A stretch of 64,000 nucleotides of DNA, from the NCBI RefSeq assembly GCF_014645735.1, contig NZ_BMMH01000005.1, positions 326,614 through 390,613 of the forward strand. The letters run 5' to 3'. Under the pieces are notes generated by a model that worked only from the letters and a program-made list of their open reading frames with translations, did not search any database and was not told the origin of the DNA. The stretch is from Nocardia jinanensis. Its GTDB lineage: Bacteria > Actinomycetota > Actinomycetes > Mycobacteriales > Mycobacteriaceae. Both the position numbers and the translations under genes were made by a program. How positions within the stretch are numbered: position 1 is the stretch's first letter; each line of letters starts with the position of its first letter. Of this stretch, positions 25,738-34,522 are shown piece by piece.

Positions 25738-25863
25738 GTGGGTGTGATCGCCCTCACGTCAAGAGGTCGCAATGACGACGACCCGGCAACCCTGCGATCA
25801 CACACACCCGCACACCATCGCGCCGCCACACCCCCCTTTCGCCGGGGCTACCCGAGCGGTACG

Positions 25864-25884
25864 CTAACTAACGCTCATTAGTAG
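25864..25884. promoter_or_regulatory. TetR-type operator, site 3
   Basis: ACTAA 25867-25871 and TTAGT 25878-25882 around a 6-base spacer, within CTAACTAACG... The element ends 4 bases before the SD of the CoA ligase gene. Together with site 2 it frames the divergent promoter 25674-25897. Confidence 0.78.
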
Positions 25885-25897
25885 ACTCGGAGGTATC

Positions 25898-27475
25898 GTG
25901 CTGCACACCGACGTGATCGTGCCCGTCCCCCAACTGCTGGCCAAGCACGCCGCGGAGCGACCCGGACAGGTCGCTTTTCGAGACCCGGGCCAGGCCGTGA
26001 CCTACGCCGAACTCGATTCTCGAACGGCTCGCCTGGCCGGCCATTTCCGTGAACTCGGCCTGCAATCAAGCGACCGCTTTCTGATGTATCTGGACAACTG
26101 CGTCGAAGTAGCGGAAGGGTATTTGGTGGCCCCGCGTGCCGATATCGTGACCGTCTGCGCCAATCCCGGCGGGACGAAGCACGAGTTCGAGCACATCCTC
26201 AGGGATTCCGGCGCCACCGCCGTTCTCACCGACCGCGCACATCTGCCGACCGTGCTCGAGCTGATCGACGGCGGGGCCGGCCGCGCGCCCGTGAAGTTCG
26301 TCGTCGTCACCGGCACACCCACCCATCTCTCCTACGCGGGCGATACGAAAGTGGTGTTCTACGACGATCTGGTCGCGCAGGAACCCGCACGCCGCGCGCC
26401 CGACTCCACCCACCTCGACGCGTGGTGCTGGATGCTCTATACGTCCGGAACCACCGGCCGGCCGAAGGGGGTGCGCCTCACCCAGCGCAGCTGCCTGTGG
26501 GTGGTGGGCGCGTGCTGGGTGCCGATCGCCGGGCTGAACGAATCCGACGTGCTGCTGTCCGCACTCCCCCTCTTCCACTCCTACACCCTGGTGCTGTGCG
26601 TCCTGGGAGTGGCCGCCACCGGGGCGAGCGAGTACCTCCTGCCCAAGTTCTCCCCCACCCAGGTGCTTCGGGCGGCAGCCGAGGACGGGATCACCTTCCT
26701 ACCCGGCGTACCGACGATGTTCCGGTACCTCATGGATTCGGCCGGCGGCACCCGGCTCGATGCGCCTTCGCTTCGCCTGTGTGTCTCCGCCGGCGCGCTG
26801 ATGGCCACCGCGCTCAACGAAGCATTCGAGGAATTCGCCGCGGTGCCGTTGCTCGACGGCTACGGAATCACCGAAACATCCACCATGGTCACGATGAATT
26901 CACCGACCGGCGGCAGGGTCCTCGGTTCCTGCGGCCTGCCGCTGCCCGGCCTGACGGTCCGCCTGATCGATCCCGCGACGGGCACCGACGCCGCACCCGG
27001 CGAGGAAGGTGAACTGTGGGTACAGGGACCCAACGTGATGCAGGGCTACCACGAATTGCCACAGGCGACCGCGGACGTGCTGACCGATGGCTGGTACCAC
27101 ACCGGCGATCTGGCCCGCCGCGACGAGAACGGGTTCATCCGGATCAGTGGACGGGTCAAGGAGTTGATCATCCGCGGCGGGGAGAACATCTATCCGGCCG
27201 AGATCGAGGATATTCTCATCGCTTGCGCGAGTGTGGCCGATGCGGCCGTCGTAGCCGCGCCGCACGATGCACTCGGGGAGGTCCCCGTCGCGTTCGTGGT
27301 CGCCGTGGGCGACGACGGTATCGACGAGGACGAGCTGCGAACCCGCTGCGCCGAGGCATTGTCCTACTTCAAGGTCCCGACCGAATTCATCGCGGTCCCC
27401 GAGATTCCGCGTACCGGGTCGGGGAAGATTCAACGCCACCTGTTGCGGCGGCAGGAACCGTCCACCGTCGAATAG
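25898..27475 (+). CDS. AMP-forming acyl-CoA synthetase (ANL superfamily)
   Basis: 525 residues from GTG 25898 with GGAGG 5 bases upstream. All ANL motifs are present: P-loop LYTSGTTGRPKGV (about 183-195), DGYGITETST (about 318), the hinge motif DGWYHTGDLARRDENG (about 390-405) then GRVKELIIRGGENIYPAEIE, and the adenylation Lys in RTGSGKIQRHL (about 508). It activates a carboxylic acid to its acyl-CoA. Its own operator and neighbours suggest it supplies the CoA ester that the Mo-hydroxylase acts on (inference). Confidence 0.93.
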   Translation: MLHTDVIVPVPQLLAKHAAERPGQVAFRDPGQAVTYAELDSRTARLAGHFRELGLQSSDRFLMYLDNCVEVAEGYLVAPRADIVTVCANPGGTKHEFEHILRDSGATAVLTDRAHLPTVLELIDGGAGRAPVKFVVVTGTPTHLSYAGDTKVVFYDDLVAQEPARRAPDSTHLDAWCWMLYTSGTTGRPKGVRLTQRSCLWVVGACWVPIAGLNESDVLLSALPLFHSYTLVLCVLGVAATGASEYLLPKFSPTQVLRAAAEDGITFLPGVPTMFRYLMDSAGGTRLDAPSLRLCVSAGALMATALNEAFEEFAAVPLLDGYGITETSTMVTMNSPTGGRVLGSCGLPLPGLTVRLIDPATGTDAAPGEEGELWVQGPNVMQGYHELPQATADVLTDGWYHTGDLARRDENGFIRISGRVKELIIRGGENIYPAEIEDILIACASVADAAVVAAPHDALGEVPVAFVVAVGDDGIDEDELRTRCAEALSYFKVPTEFIAVPEIPRTGSGKIQRHLLRRQEPSTVE

Positions 27476-27556
27476 TCAGCCGCCACAGCGCATATGGCAC
27501 AGCCGAGGAGCAGGCAGCGGCTGTTCATCGCAGCACGCAGACGAAGGAAATCATTG

Positions 27557-28669
27557 ATGAAGGTTCACGGAGCAGTCCTCGAGGCGAGCGGCAGGCCCCG
27601 GCCGTACGCGGAATCGACGCCGATCTCGATCGCCGAATTGGAACTCGACCCTCCCGGATACGACGAAGTCCTCGTCCGGATCGAAGCGGCAGGCGTATGC
27701 CATTCCGACCTCTCGGTGGTCGACGGCAACCGTCCGCGGCCGATCCCGATGCTGCTCGGTCACGAAGCCGCGGGCCGGATCGAACAGCTCGGCGAGGGGG
27801 TATCGGATCTGACGGTCGGCCAGCGCGTTGTCATGGCGTTCCTGCCGCGCTGTGCCGATTGCGCCGAATGCCGGACCGAAGGCAAGCTGCCCTGCGCCCC
27901 CGGCAGCGCGGCGAACAACGCGGGAACCCTCCTCGGTGGAGATATCCGGCTGCACCGCGGCGGCGGCGATATCAAGCACCATCTCGGCGTCTCGGGCTTC
28001 GCCACACACGCGGTCGTAGACCGGCATTCGGTCGTTCCGGTCGGAGACGATGTTCCCCCGGAGATCGCGGCCGTACTCGGTTGTGCCGTCCTCACCGGTG
28101 GCGGCGCCGTCGTCAATGCCGGCCGGCCGGGACCAGGACAGACCGTCATGGTCGTCGGGCTCGGAGGTGTCGGTATGGCGGCGCTGATCACCGCGGTGTC
28201 CCTCGGGGAAGGCGAGGTGATCGGTGTCGATTCCAATCCCGACAAGCTCACCCAGGCGGCCGAGCTGGGCGCGTCGGCCACGTTCACTCCGCAGGAGGTC
28301 GCGGAACTGAACATCAAGGCGCCGATCGTCATCGAGGCAGCGGGTCATCCACGCGCTTTCGAGACCGCCGTCGATGCCACCGCCCCCGGCGGCACGACCG
28401 TGACCGTCGGACTCCCGGCACCGGACGCCCGTTCCTCGATCTCGCCACTGGGGCTCGTGGCCGGGGCACGCACCATCATCGGCAGCTATCTCGGATCCGC
28501 GGTCCCCGCTCGCGACATTCCGTTGTTCGTCCAGCTGTGGCGCGAGGGAAAGCTCCCGGTCGAGAAGCTCATCTCGTCCCGAATCGCCCTGTCGGACATC
28601 AACGCCGCGATGGACCAACTCGCCGATGGCAACGCCATCCGGCAAGTCATCGTCTTCGAAGAGAAGTGA
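27557..28669 (+). CDS. zinc-dependent alcohol dehydrogenase (MDR family)
   Basis: 370 residues from ATG 27557 (AAGGA upstream; in-frame ATG 27494 rejected for lack of SD). The catalytic-zinc region is GVCHSDLSVVDG plus GHEAAGRIEQLGEGV, and the structural-zinc Cys cluster is CADCAECRTEGKLPC (about 95-109). The NAD site is VVGLGGVGMAAL (about 197). It oxidises an alcohol to an aldehyde, or the reverse. It is followed 7 bases later by an aldehyde dehydrogenase, giving an alcohol-to-acid module upstream of the acid-activating ligase. Confidence 0.93.
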   Translation: MKVHGAVLEASGRPRPYAESTPISIAELELDPPGYDEVLVRIEAAGVCHSDLSVVDGNRPRPIPMLLGHEAAGRIEQLGEGVSDLTVGQRVVMAFLPRCADCAECRTEGKLPCAPGSAANNAGTLLGGDIRLHRGGGDIKHHLGVSGFATHAVVDRHSVVPVGDDVPPEIAAVLGCAVLTGGGAVVNAGRPGPGQTVMVVGLGGVGMAALITAVSLGEGEVIGVDSNPDKLTQAAELGASATFTPQEVAELNIKAPIVIEAAGHPRAFETAVDATAPGGTTVTVGLPAPDARSSISPLGLVAGARTIIGSYLGSAVPARDIPLFVQLWREGKLPVEKLISSRIALSDINAAMDQLADGNAIRQVIVFEEK

Positions 28670-28676
28670 GGAAGCA

Positions 28677-30155
28677 TTGACCACCACCCGGACTTCCCCG
28701 CGGGCACTGCTCACATCCGTGCCCACCTGGCTCTACATCGACGGGAAGTGGCGTGCGTCGACCGACGGCGGGACCTTTGCGGTACATGATCCCGCGACAG
28801 GTCTCGAACTCGCCTCCGTAGCCGATGCCACCGAGGCCGACGGATCGCAGGCGCTCGCCGCGGCTACCGCGGCCCAGAAGTCCTGGGCGCGAACAGCTGC
28901 ACGTGACCGCGCCGAACTACTCCGCGCGGCATTCGAGGCAGTGATCGCTCGATCGGACGACTTCGCCCAGCTGATAACGCTCGAGATGGGCAAACCCTTG
29001 GCAGAGGCGCGCGGCGAGGTCGTATACGGCGCCGAATTCCTCCGCTGGTTCTCCGAAGAGGCCGTTCGCGTCTCGGGCAGGTACTCGACCGCACCCGACG
29101 GAAAGACGCGGCTGCTCGTCCACAAGCGGCCCGTGGGGCCCTGCCTGTTCATCACACCGTGGAACTTCCCATTGGCCATGGCTACCCGCAAGATCGCCCC
29201 CGCCATCGCGGCCGGCTGCACGATGGTGATCAAACCCGCCGCGCTCACTCCGCTGACCACACTGTTGTTCGCGCAGGTACTCGAAGAGGTCGGGCTGCCC
29301 GCCGGCGTCCTGAACGTCATCCCCACCTCGCGCGCCGGCGCCGTCACCGAGCCCCTCATCGCAGACCCTCGGCTCCGGAAACTGTCCTTCACCGGATCCA
29401 CCGAAGTCGGGCGCCGACTGCTCGCCGACTCGGCACAGCGGGTTCTGCGCACCTCCATGGAACTCGGGGGCAACGCGCCGTTCCTCGTCTTCGCCGACGC
29501 CGACATCGATGCCGCCGTCGACGGTGCCATGGTCGCGAAATTGCGCAATATGGGGCAGGCCTGCACCGCGGCGAATCGGTTCATCGTTCACGAGTCCGTC
29601 GCAGCGGAGTTCGCGAGCAAGCTCGCGCACAAGATGCAGCAACTGGTTGTGGGGCCCGGTATCGAACCGGATTCTCAGATCGGCCCGCTGATCGATGCGG
29701 GCTCCCGCGACAAGGTGCACGACCTGGTCCAGGATGCCGTGCGGACCGGCGCCTCGATCGTCGCCGGTGGCGATCCACTGCCCGGCGACGGGTACTTCTA
29801 TTCACCGACCGTGTTGACCGGGGTGGATGCGGATACTCGCATTCTGCGCGAAGAGATCTTCGGGCCCGTGGCGCCGATCACGACGTTCCGGGACGAACAG
29901 GACGCTGTCCGGCTCGCCAACGACACCGAATACGGCCTCGTCGCCTACGTCTATACCCGCGATACCTCGCGCACACTGCGCGTGAGTGAGGAGATCGAGT
30001 CCGGGATGCTGGGAATCAACGTCGGTGTCGTATCCAACCCGGCCGCGCCGTTCGGCGGGGTCAAACAGTCGGGCCTCGGGAGAGAGGGTGGCGTCGAAGG
30101 AATCGAGGAGTACCTCGACATCCGGTACGTCGGGCTCGCGGACCCCTACGCCTGA
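28677..30155 (+). CDS. NAD(P)-dependent aldehyde dehydrogenase (succinate-semialdehyde dehydrogenase-like)
   Basis: 492 residues from TTG 28677, chosen because GAGGAAG sits 3-9 bases before it and earlier in-frame starts lie within the alcohol dehydrogenase gene. The signatures FTGSTEVGRRLL (about 236), MELGGNAPFLVF (catalytic Glu, about 260) and NMGQACTAANRF (catalytic Cys, about 294) are intact. The ending PFGGVKQSGLGREGGVEGIEEYLD is typical of SSADH-type enzymes. It oxidises an aldehyde to a carboxylic acid. With the preceding ADH it could convert an alcohol such as a furfuryl-type substrate to the acid. Confidence 0.93.
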   Translation: MTTTRTSPRALLTSVPTWLYIDGKWRASTDGGTFAVHDPATGLELASVADATEADGSQALAAATAAQKSWARTAARDRAELLRAAFEAVIARSDDFAQLITLEMGKPLAEARGEVVYGAEFLRWFSEEAVRVSGRYSTAPDGKTRLLVHKRPVGPCLFITPWNFPLAMATRKIAPAIAAGCTMVIKPAALTPLTTLLFAQVLEEVGLPAGVLNVIPTSRAGAVTEPLIADPRLRKLSFTGSTEVGRRLLADSAQRVLRTSMELGGNAPFLVFADADIDAAVDGAMVAKLRNMGQACTAANRFIVHESVAAEFASKLAHKMQQLVVGPGIEPDSQIGPLIDAGSRDKVHDLVQDAVRTGASIVAGGDPLPGDGYFYSPTVLTGVDADTRILREEIFGPVAPITTFRDEQDAVRLANDTEYGLVAYVYTRDTSRTLRVSEEIESGMLGINVGVVSNPAAPFGGVKQSGLGREGGVEGIEEYLDIRYVGLADPYA

Positions 30156-30170
30156 TCCGGTCTCCGGAAG

Positions 30171-30209
30171 CCGGCCGCCGCGACCGGACGGTCAGCGCGT
30201 GGCGGCCGG
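30171..30209. terminator. hairpin between convergent ALDH and tetR
   Basis: CCGGCCGCC (30171-30179) pairs with GGCGGCCGG (30201-30209) over a 21-base loop. It overlaps the last codons of the TetR gene. Possible bidirectional terminator. Confidence 0.4.
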
Positions 30210-30848
30210 TTTCCGTGCCCGGCCGCGGCGTGCGGTCGGTGTCTGTCTGGCTCCGACCATGCTCAACGCGTATTCGCTGTACTGCCGGGCCACCTCCTCG
30301 GCGGTCAACGCCCCGCCCTCGTGGAACCATCGCGCAATACTCACACTCATCTCGCGAATCGCGAACGACGCGAGTTTGGGGTTCTCGACCGTGAAGACGC
30401 CCGCCTCCTGGCCGTCGATGATGATCTGCCGGAACTCCCGCTCGTGGCGACGCCGAATCTGCTGGGCCGTAGTCCGTTCCGGCTCATCGAGACTCGTCGA
30501 GTCCTGGTTCACCACCAGCGCTTCGCGCGGATGAGTGGCGTGGTGCAACGCATATACCTCGGTGGCCGCACGAAGCCGCTCCACCGGACTGTCGATCTCC
30601 GCGATCACCCGGTCGAAATCCCCTACGACACGATCGAGAGTCCCCAGGACTATCTCCTTCAACAGCGAGCTCTTCGACTCCATGTGGTTGTAGAGGCTCG
30701 GTGTCCGGATATCGAGCCGCTCCGCCACCTGTTTGAGCGAGGTGCCGTGATAGCCGCGTTCCGCGAACAGAGTCAGTGCCGCATCGAACACGTCCGCCCG
30801 CGTGACAGACGGTCCGGGCGCCGAACGCTTGTCGATATAGCCAGTCAT
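30192..30848 (-). CDS. TetR family transcriptional regulator (probable master of the ACTAA-N6-TTAGT regulon)
   Basis: 218 residues from ATG 30848. The HTH reads TSLKQVAERLDIRTPSLYNHM (landmark about 37-57) followed by ESKSSLLKEIV. The C-terminal half resembles TetR regulators of acyl-CoA catabolism, with a His/Glu-rich stretch near 110-140. It has an extra basic tail (RRGRARKPAATR). It is divergent from xdhC, with the fourth copy of the operator between them, so it is the best candidate for the protein binding all five sites. The effector, perhaps the pathway's CoA ester, is unknown. Confidence 0.88.
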   Translation of the reverse strand: MTGYIDKRSAPGPSVTRADVFDAALTLFAERGYHGTSLKQVAERLDIRTPSLYNHMESKSSLLKEIVLGTLDRVVGDFDRVIAEIDSPVERLRAATEVYALHHATHPREALVVNQDSTSLDEPERTTAQQIRRRHEREFRQIIIDGQEAGVFTVENPKLASFAIREMSVSIARWFHEGGALTAEEVARQYSEYALSMVGARQTPTARRGRARKPAATR

Positions 30849-30905
30849 CGTCCCATCTTCCCAGCCATCGCTATCGGTCTTGCTCCGCCACTCCAGCAAA
30901 AGTAC

Positions 30906-30926
30906 AGTTTAACGAATGTTAGTTAG
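30906..30926. promoter_or_regulatory. TetR-type operator, site 4 (tetR/xdhC promoter)
   Basis: On the minus strand CTAACTAACATTCG... contains ACTAA (30923-30919), a 6-base spacer and a degenerate second arm TTAAA (30912-30908). It lies between the tetR start (30848) and the xdhC start (30959), consistent with autoregulation. Confidence 0.72.
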
Positions 30927-30958
30927 TTTACTTCGACGCTCTTCCAAGGAGGTGTGGC

Positions 30959-32080
30959 GTGCGCGAGATCCTCGATCAACTCGTGATGTGGAACCGTGAG
31001 AACATCGCCTACGCGGTCGCAACCGTGATCCAGACGTTCGGCAGCGCGCCCCGCGGCCCCGGGGCGGCGATGGCCGTCTCGGAGAACAACGTTGTGGTGG
31101 GCAGTATCTCCGGAGGTTGTGTCGAGTCGGCGGTCGTCGCCATCGCCGCAGACGTCATCGCGAGCGGTGCGGCGTCCTACCAGCGGTTCGGAGTGTCCGA
31201 TGACGACGCCTTCGCCGTGGGCCTGACCTGCGGCGGGACCATCGAGGTATTCGTCGTTCCACACACCCCCGCCTTCGCGCGAACGCTGGACGGATTGCAC
31301 CGTGCCGTGCACGCTCAGGCACCCGTCGCGCTCGGCACCACGCTGTCGGGACCGAACCCGGCACACCTGCTCTTCGACGGGACGCTTCATGGATCCACGG
31401 GTTCGGCAGCCCTCGACCGCGCCGTCGAAAGCCGGATGGCCGGGCTGCTCGCCGCCGGCGCCAGCGACGTCGTCGAATGCAGTGCCGGAGAACGGTGCCA
31501 TTCGACTGCCGGACTGTTCGTCACCAGCTTCGCCCCGCCTCCACGAATGATCGTTTTCGGGGCCATCGACTTCGCTCACGCAGTCGTCCGTGTCGGCAAA
31601 CTCATGGGCTACTTCGTCACGCTGTGCGACGCGCGACCGGCATTCGCTACACGCGCGCGATTTCCGGAAGCCGACGAAATCGTCATCGATTGGCCGCACC
31701 GGTATCTGCGGTCACAGCATCTCGACCCGCGGGCGGCGCTGTGCGTCCTGACACACGACGAGAAGTTCGACGTGCCGCTGCTCGAGTACGCGCTACGTCT
31801 GGACGTGGGTTACGTAGGTGCGATGGGGTCCCGCCGCACCTGCCTCAACCGCGAACGGGAGCTGCGGCTGCTCGGCCTCGGCGACACAGAGCTCGACCGG
31901 CTACACGCCCCCATCGGGCTCGACATCGGGGGGCGGACCCCCGCGGAGACGGCGATCTCCATCGCGGCCGAAATCGTCAGCGCGCGTGAAGGACGCCCGG
32001 GAAAGCCGCTGCGCGAAAGTCGTTCGCCGATCCACGCTCGAATCGATGAGGCACCGAAAAGGGCAGCGCGACTTGCATGA
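30959..32080 (+). CDS. XdhC/CoxI family molybdenum-hydroxylase maturation protein
   Basis: 373 residues from GTG 30959 (AAGGAGG upstream). The N-terminal XdhC domain includes VIQTFGSAPRGPGAAMAV and GSISGGCVESAVV (about 22-55). The C-terminal Rossmann domain has IVFGAIDFAHAVVRVGKLMGY (landmark about 197), DARPAFATR, and GYVGAMGSRRT. XdhC proteins load and protect sulfurated molybdenum cofactor for delivery to xanthine-oxidase-family enzymes. Its operator-bearing promoter links it to the hydroxylase operon at 16172-23028. Confidence 0.93.
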   Translation: MREILDQLVMWNRENIAYAVATVIQTFGSAPRGPGAAMAVSENNVVVGSISGGCVESAVVAIAADVIASGAASYQRFGVSDDDAFAVGLTCGGTIEVFVVPHTPAFARTLDGLHRAVHAQAPVALGTTLSGPNPAHLLFDGTLHGSTGSAALDRAVESRMAGLLAAGASDVVECSAGERCHSTAGLFVTSFAPPPRMIVFGAIDFAHAVVRVGKLMGYFVTLCDARPAFATRARFPEADEIVIDWPHRYLRSQHLDPRAALCVLTHDEKFDVPLLEYALRLDVGYVGAMGSRRTCLNRERELRLLGLGDTELDRLHAPIGLDIGGRTPAETAISIAAEIVSAREGRPGKPLRESRSPIHARIDEAPKRAARLA

Positions 32081-32300
32081 TGAACGCCAGTTGCCCCGGA
32101 AGCGCGAGGAAACCTGAGCCCACCTGCACATTCTCAGCCAGGTGTTGGATCACGTCCGAGTCGTATCGCGCTCGATCGCGGCGCCGGTCGCGAGCGGGGT
32201 TGCCGGAGGCCTTGCTGAGCGAGCAGCGGCTGCACGAAAGAAAGATGCCCACCGTGGCCGAGCGATGCCGATGTGGTCGCGGATGGGTGCGGACCAGGTC

Positions 32301-32963
32301 TCAGAACTGCTGCTGGAGGGATAGACGGAGATCTCGGGCCTGCGCAATGTGCAACTCGGCGAGTTCGCCTGCTGCCTTCTCGTCCCGCTGTTCGACGAGT
32401 TCGATGATACGACTGTGTTGGCTGTGGGCTTCCTTCCATCGGCCAGGAACACTGAGTGTTGTCGCAGGAAGCTGAGCCACCTGGAGGGTGAGCCGGGCTT
32501 GCAGGTCGAGCAGCGCCTCGTTGTGTGCCGCGGCGGCGAGGGCCCGATGGAAAGCACGGTTTGCGATCATCAAGTCCAGGGGTGTCGACACGTCCGGATC
32601 GAGCGCATCCTCGCGTTCCCACATCGAACGCATCCGCAAAATGTCGATTTCGCCGCGTCGGGCGGCAGCATCCTGGGCGATGGCCCGCTCGAGCCACGTA
32701 CGGGCTCGATAGATGTCATTGATCTCTTCCGGTGTACGCACGCGAATTCTCGCCATCGCGCCTTGGCGGATGACCATTCCGTCCTGTTCGAGGCGCGTGA
32801 GAGCTTCGCGGATAGGTGTCCGGCTGACCCCGTATCGTTCACTCAGAGCATTCTCCGACAGTCGGTCGTTGATACCGAGCCGTCCCTGCACGATGTCTTC
32901 GGATATTTGGGTGTACAGCGCGAGTGACCCGCCCAGGTGCTCGTTTCCGACGTCACTCGACAT
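32301..32963 (-). CDS. GntR family transcriptional regulator (FadR subfamily)
   Basis: 220 residues from ATG 32963 with GGAGG upstream. The winged-helix domain reads LSENALSERYGVSRTPIREALTRLE (landmarks LSE...TPIREAL, about 36-60), followed by an all-helical FCD domain with conserved Arg/Glu/His (RARTWLERAIAQDAA; NRAFHRALAAAAHN). FCD GntR proteins sense carboxylic acids. A TGTATACA palindrome lies 34 bases upstream, and another is in the promoter of the neighbouring transporter/acyl-CoA dehydrogenase pair, so this protein probably controls both. Confidence 0.92.
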   Translation of the reverse strand: MSSDVGNEHLGGSLALYTQISEDIVQGRLGINDRLSENALSERYGVSRTPIREALTRLEQDGMVIRQGAMARIRVRTPEEINDIYRARTWLERAIAQDAAARRGEIDILRMRSMWEREDALDPDVSTPLDLMIANRAFHRALAAAAHNEALLDLQARLTLQVAQLPATTLSVPGRWKEAHSQHSRIIELVEQRDEKAAGELAELHIAQARDLRLSLQQQF

Positions 32964-32996
32964 TCGCTCACTCCTCCACTGAACGGTGCATGGCCC

Positions 32997-33004
32997 TGTA
33001 TACA
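32997..33004. promoter_or_regulatory. GntR operator TGTATACA upstream of gntR
   Basis: A perfect 8-bp palindrome in the gntR promoter. The identical octamer occurs once more at 34472-34479. GntR/FCD regulators typically bind such GTATAC-centred palindromes. Confidence 0.6.
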
Positions 33005-33063
33005 TCCAGTGTAGAGGCTGCCCGCCCGGTATGGTCGCAGGCAGCCTCCCGACCGTCGTTCCC

Positions 33064-34389
33064 CTACAGGGAAATTCGCTCACGACGCCCGTCGGCAGGG
33101 TCGTCGGGCACGGCCGCCGCTGCCGGCTGGGCCAGGTAGGCGGCCACGGCGCTGATCGCCGCGGTGGCCATCATGTATCCGACGAATATCCAGGGTCGGT
33201 CGTCACCGGCAGCGACGAGAGCCGTCGCGATGATCGGCAACGGCCCGCCGAACAGGGCCCCTGCGACCTGGACGCCGAGGGAGAGCCCACTGTAGCGAAC
33301 CCGGGCGGGGAAAAGTTCGGCGAAGAAGCTCGGCTGGGTGCCGTACACCGAACCGTGGGCGAGCCCGAACGCGATGGCGAGGGCCACGGTCAGCAGAACG
33401 CCGTTCTCCTGGTCGAGAACGAGGAAGAACGGAGCGGCGGTGATTCCGAGTGCCATCAGTCCGGCGATGTACACCGGGCGCCGTCCGACGCGGTCCGAGA
33501 GGATCGCGAAGTAGGGCATCGCGATCACTTCGACGGCCGCTCCGACGGCGACGGCGATCAGGACGGTCTGCCTATCGAAGCCGAGCGTGGTGGTCGCGTA
33601 GGACAGGACGAAGGTCGCGAAGGTGTAGAAGAAAGTGTTCGGGCCCATATGGGCGAGCACGAGTAGCACCACCTGCCTCGGATACACACGCACCACCTCG
33701 ACAATCGGCATCTTCGCCACATTTCCGGAATCGACGTTGTCGGCGAAGGCCGGGCTTTCGGTGACATTGAGCCGGATGAACATGCCGATCAGCACCAGCG
33801 CGATGCTGGAGAGGAACGGTATGCGCCAGCCCCAGGAGAGGAACGCATCGTCGGGCAATTGGTTGAGCAGCAGGAACACCAGGGTGCCGAGAATCAATCC
33901 GAGGGGAACGCCCATCTGTGGCCAGCAGCCCCAGAGCCCGCGCTTGCCGTCGGGAGCATGCTCGACTGCCATGACGACACCGCCGCCGTATTCGCCGCCG
34001 ACCGCGAACCCCTGCAGGATCCGCAGCGTCACCAGCAGGATAGGCGCGAGGACCCCGATCGACTCGTAAGTGGGTAGGGCACCGATCAGGGCCGTGGCGA
34101 AACCCATCAGCAGCAGGGTGAAGACCAGCATCTTCTTGCGGCCCATGCGGTCGCCGAAGTGACCGGCGATGATTCCGCCGAGGGGACGGGCCAGCCACCC
34201 CACGGCGAAGGTGGCAAAGCTCAGCAGGGTGCCTGCGACCGTGGAGAACTCCGGAAAGAACAGCTTGTTGAAGATCAACGCGGCAGCGGTGCCGTAGATG
34301 AAGAAGTCGTACCACTCGACCGTCGAGCCGACCAGGGTGGCCAGCGCCACCCGCCCTGGCGTGGTCGGCCGCTTCCGGGCTAAAGACAT
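33064..34389 (-). CDS. MFS transporter, metabolite:H+ symporter (MHS) type
   Basis: 441 residues with about 12 hydrophobic helices. The MHS signature STVEWYDFFIYGTAAALIF (about 22-40) and the loop motif GHFGDRMGRKKMLVF (about 77) are present, as is FAVGGEYGGGVVMAVEHAP. MHS carriers import organic acids such as shikimate, alpha-ketoglutarate or dicarboxylates with protons. It is divergent from the acyl-CoA dehydrogenase at 34523, with a TGTATACA operator between them, so uptake and breakdown are co-regulated. Confidence 0.93.
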   Translation of the reverse strand: MSLARKRPTTPGRVALATLVGSTVEWYDFFIYGTAAALIFNKLFFPEFSTVAGTLLSFATFAVGWLARPLGGIIAGHFGDRMGRKKMLVFTLLLMGFATALIGALPTYESIGVLAPILLVTLRILQGFAVGGEYGGGVVMAVEHAPDGKRGLWGCWPQMGVPLGLILGTLVFLLLNQLPDDAFLSWGWRIPFLSSIALVLIGMFIRLNVTESPAFADNVDSGNVAKMPIVEVVRVYPRQVVLLVLAHMGPNTFFYTFATFVLSYATTTLGFDRQTVLIAVAVGAAVEVIAMPYFAILSDRVGRRPVYIAGLMALGITAAPFFLVLDQENGVLLTVALAIAFGLAHGSVYGTQPSFFAELFPARVRYSGLSLGVQVAGALFGGPLPIIATALVAAGDDRPWIFVGYMMATAAISAVAAYLAQPAAAAVPDDPADGRRERISL

Positions 34390-34471
34390 GAGGTAATTCC
34401 TTCGGGATTCGAGGCGGTGGGACCGCTAGATCACCACCGATGTTTGGTGATGGCCATCACCAGCGGTAAGC

Positions 34472-34479
34472 TGTATACA
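34472..34479. promoter_or_regulatory. GntR operator TGTATACA in transporter/acyl-CoA dehydrogenase promoter
   Basis: Second copy of the octamer, in the 133-base divergent region between the MHS transporter and the catabolic operon. It lies 43 bases upstream of the acyl-CoA dehydrogenase start. Confidence 0.6.
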
Positions 34480-34522
34480 ACACCATGGTAATGAATCCAG
34501 GCAAGGTTTGAAGGAGGAATCA

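Noticed and set aside
32108..32252. Minus-strand ORF with a hydrophobic stretch between xdhC and gntR
   Set aside because: It has no start with an SD, ends antisense to xdhC, and no family could be recognised; probably chance.
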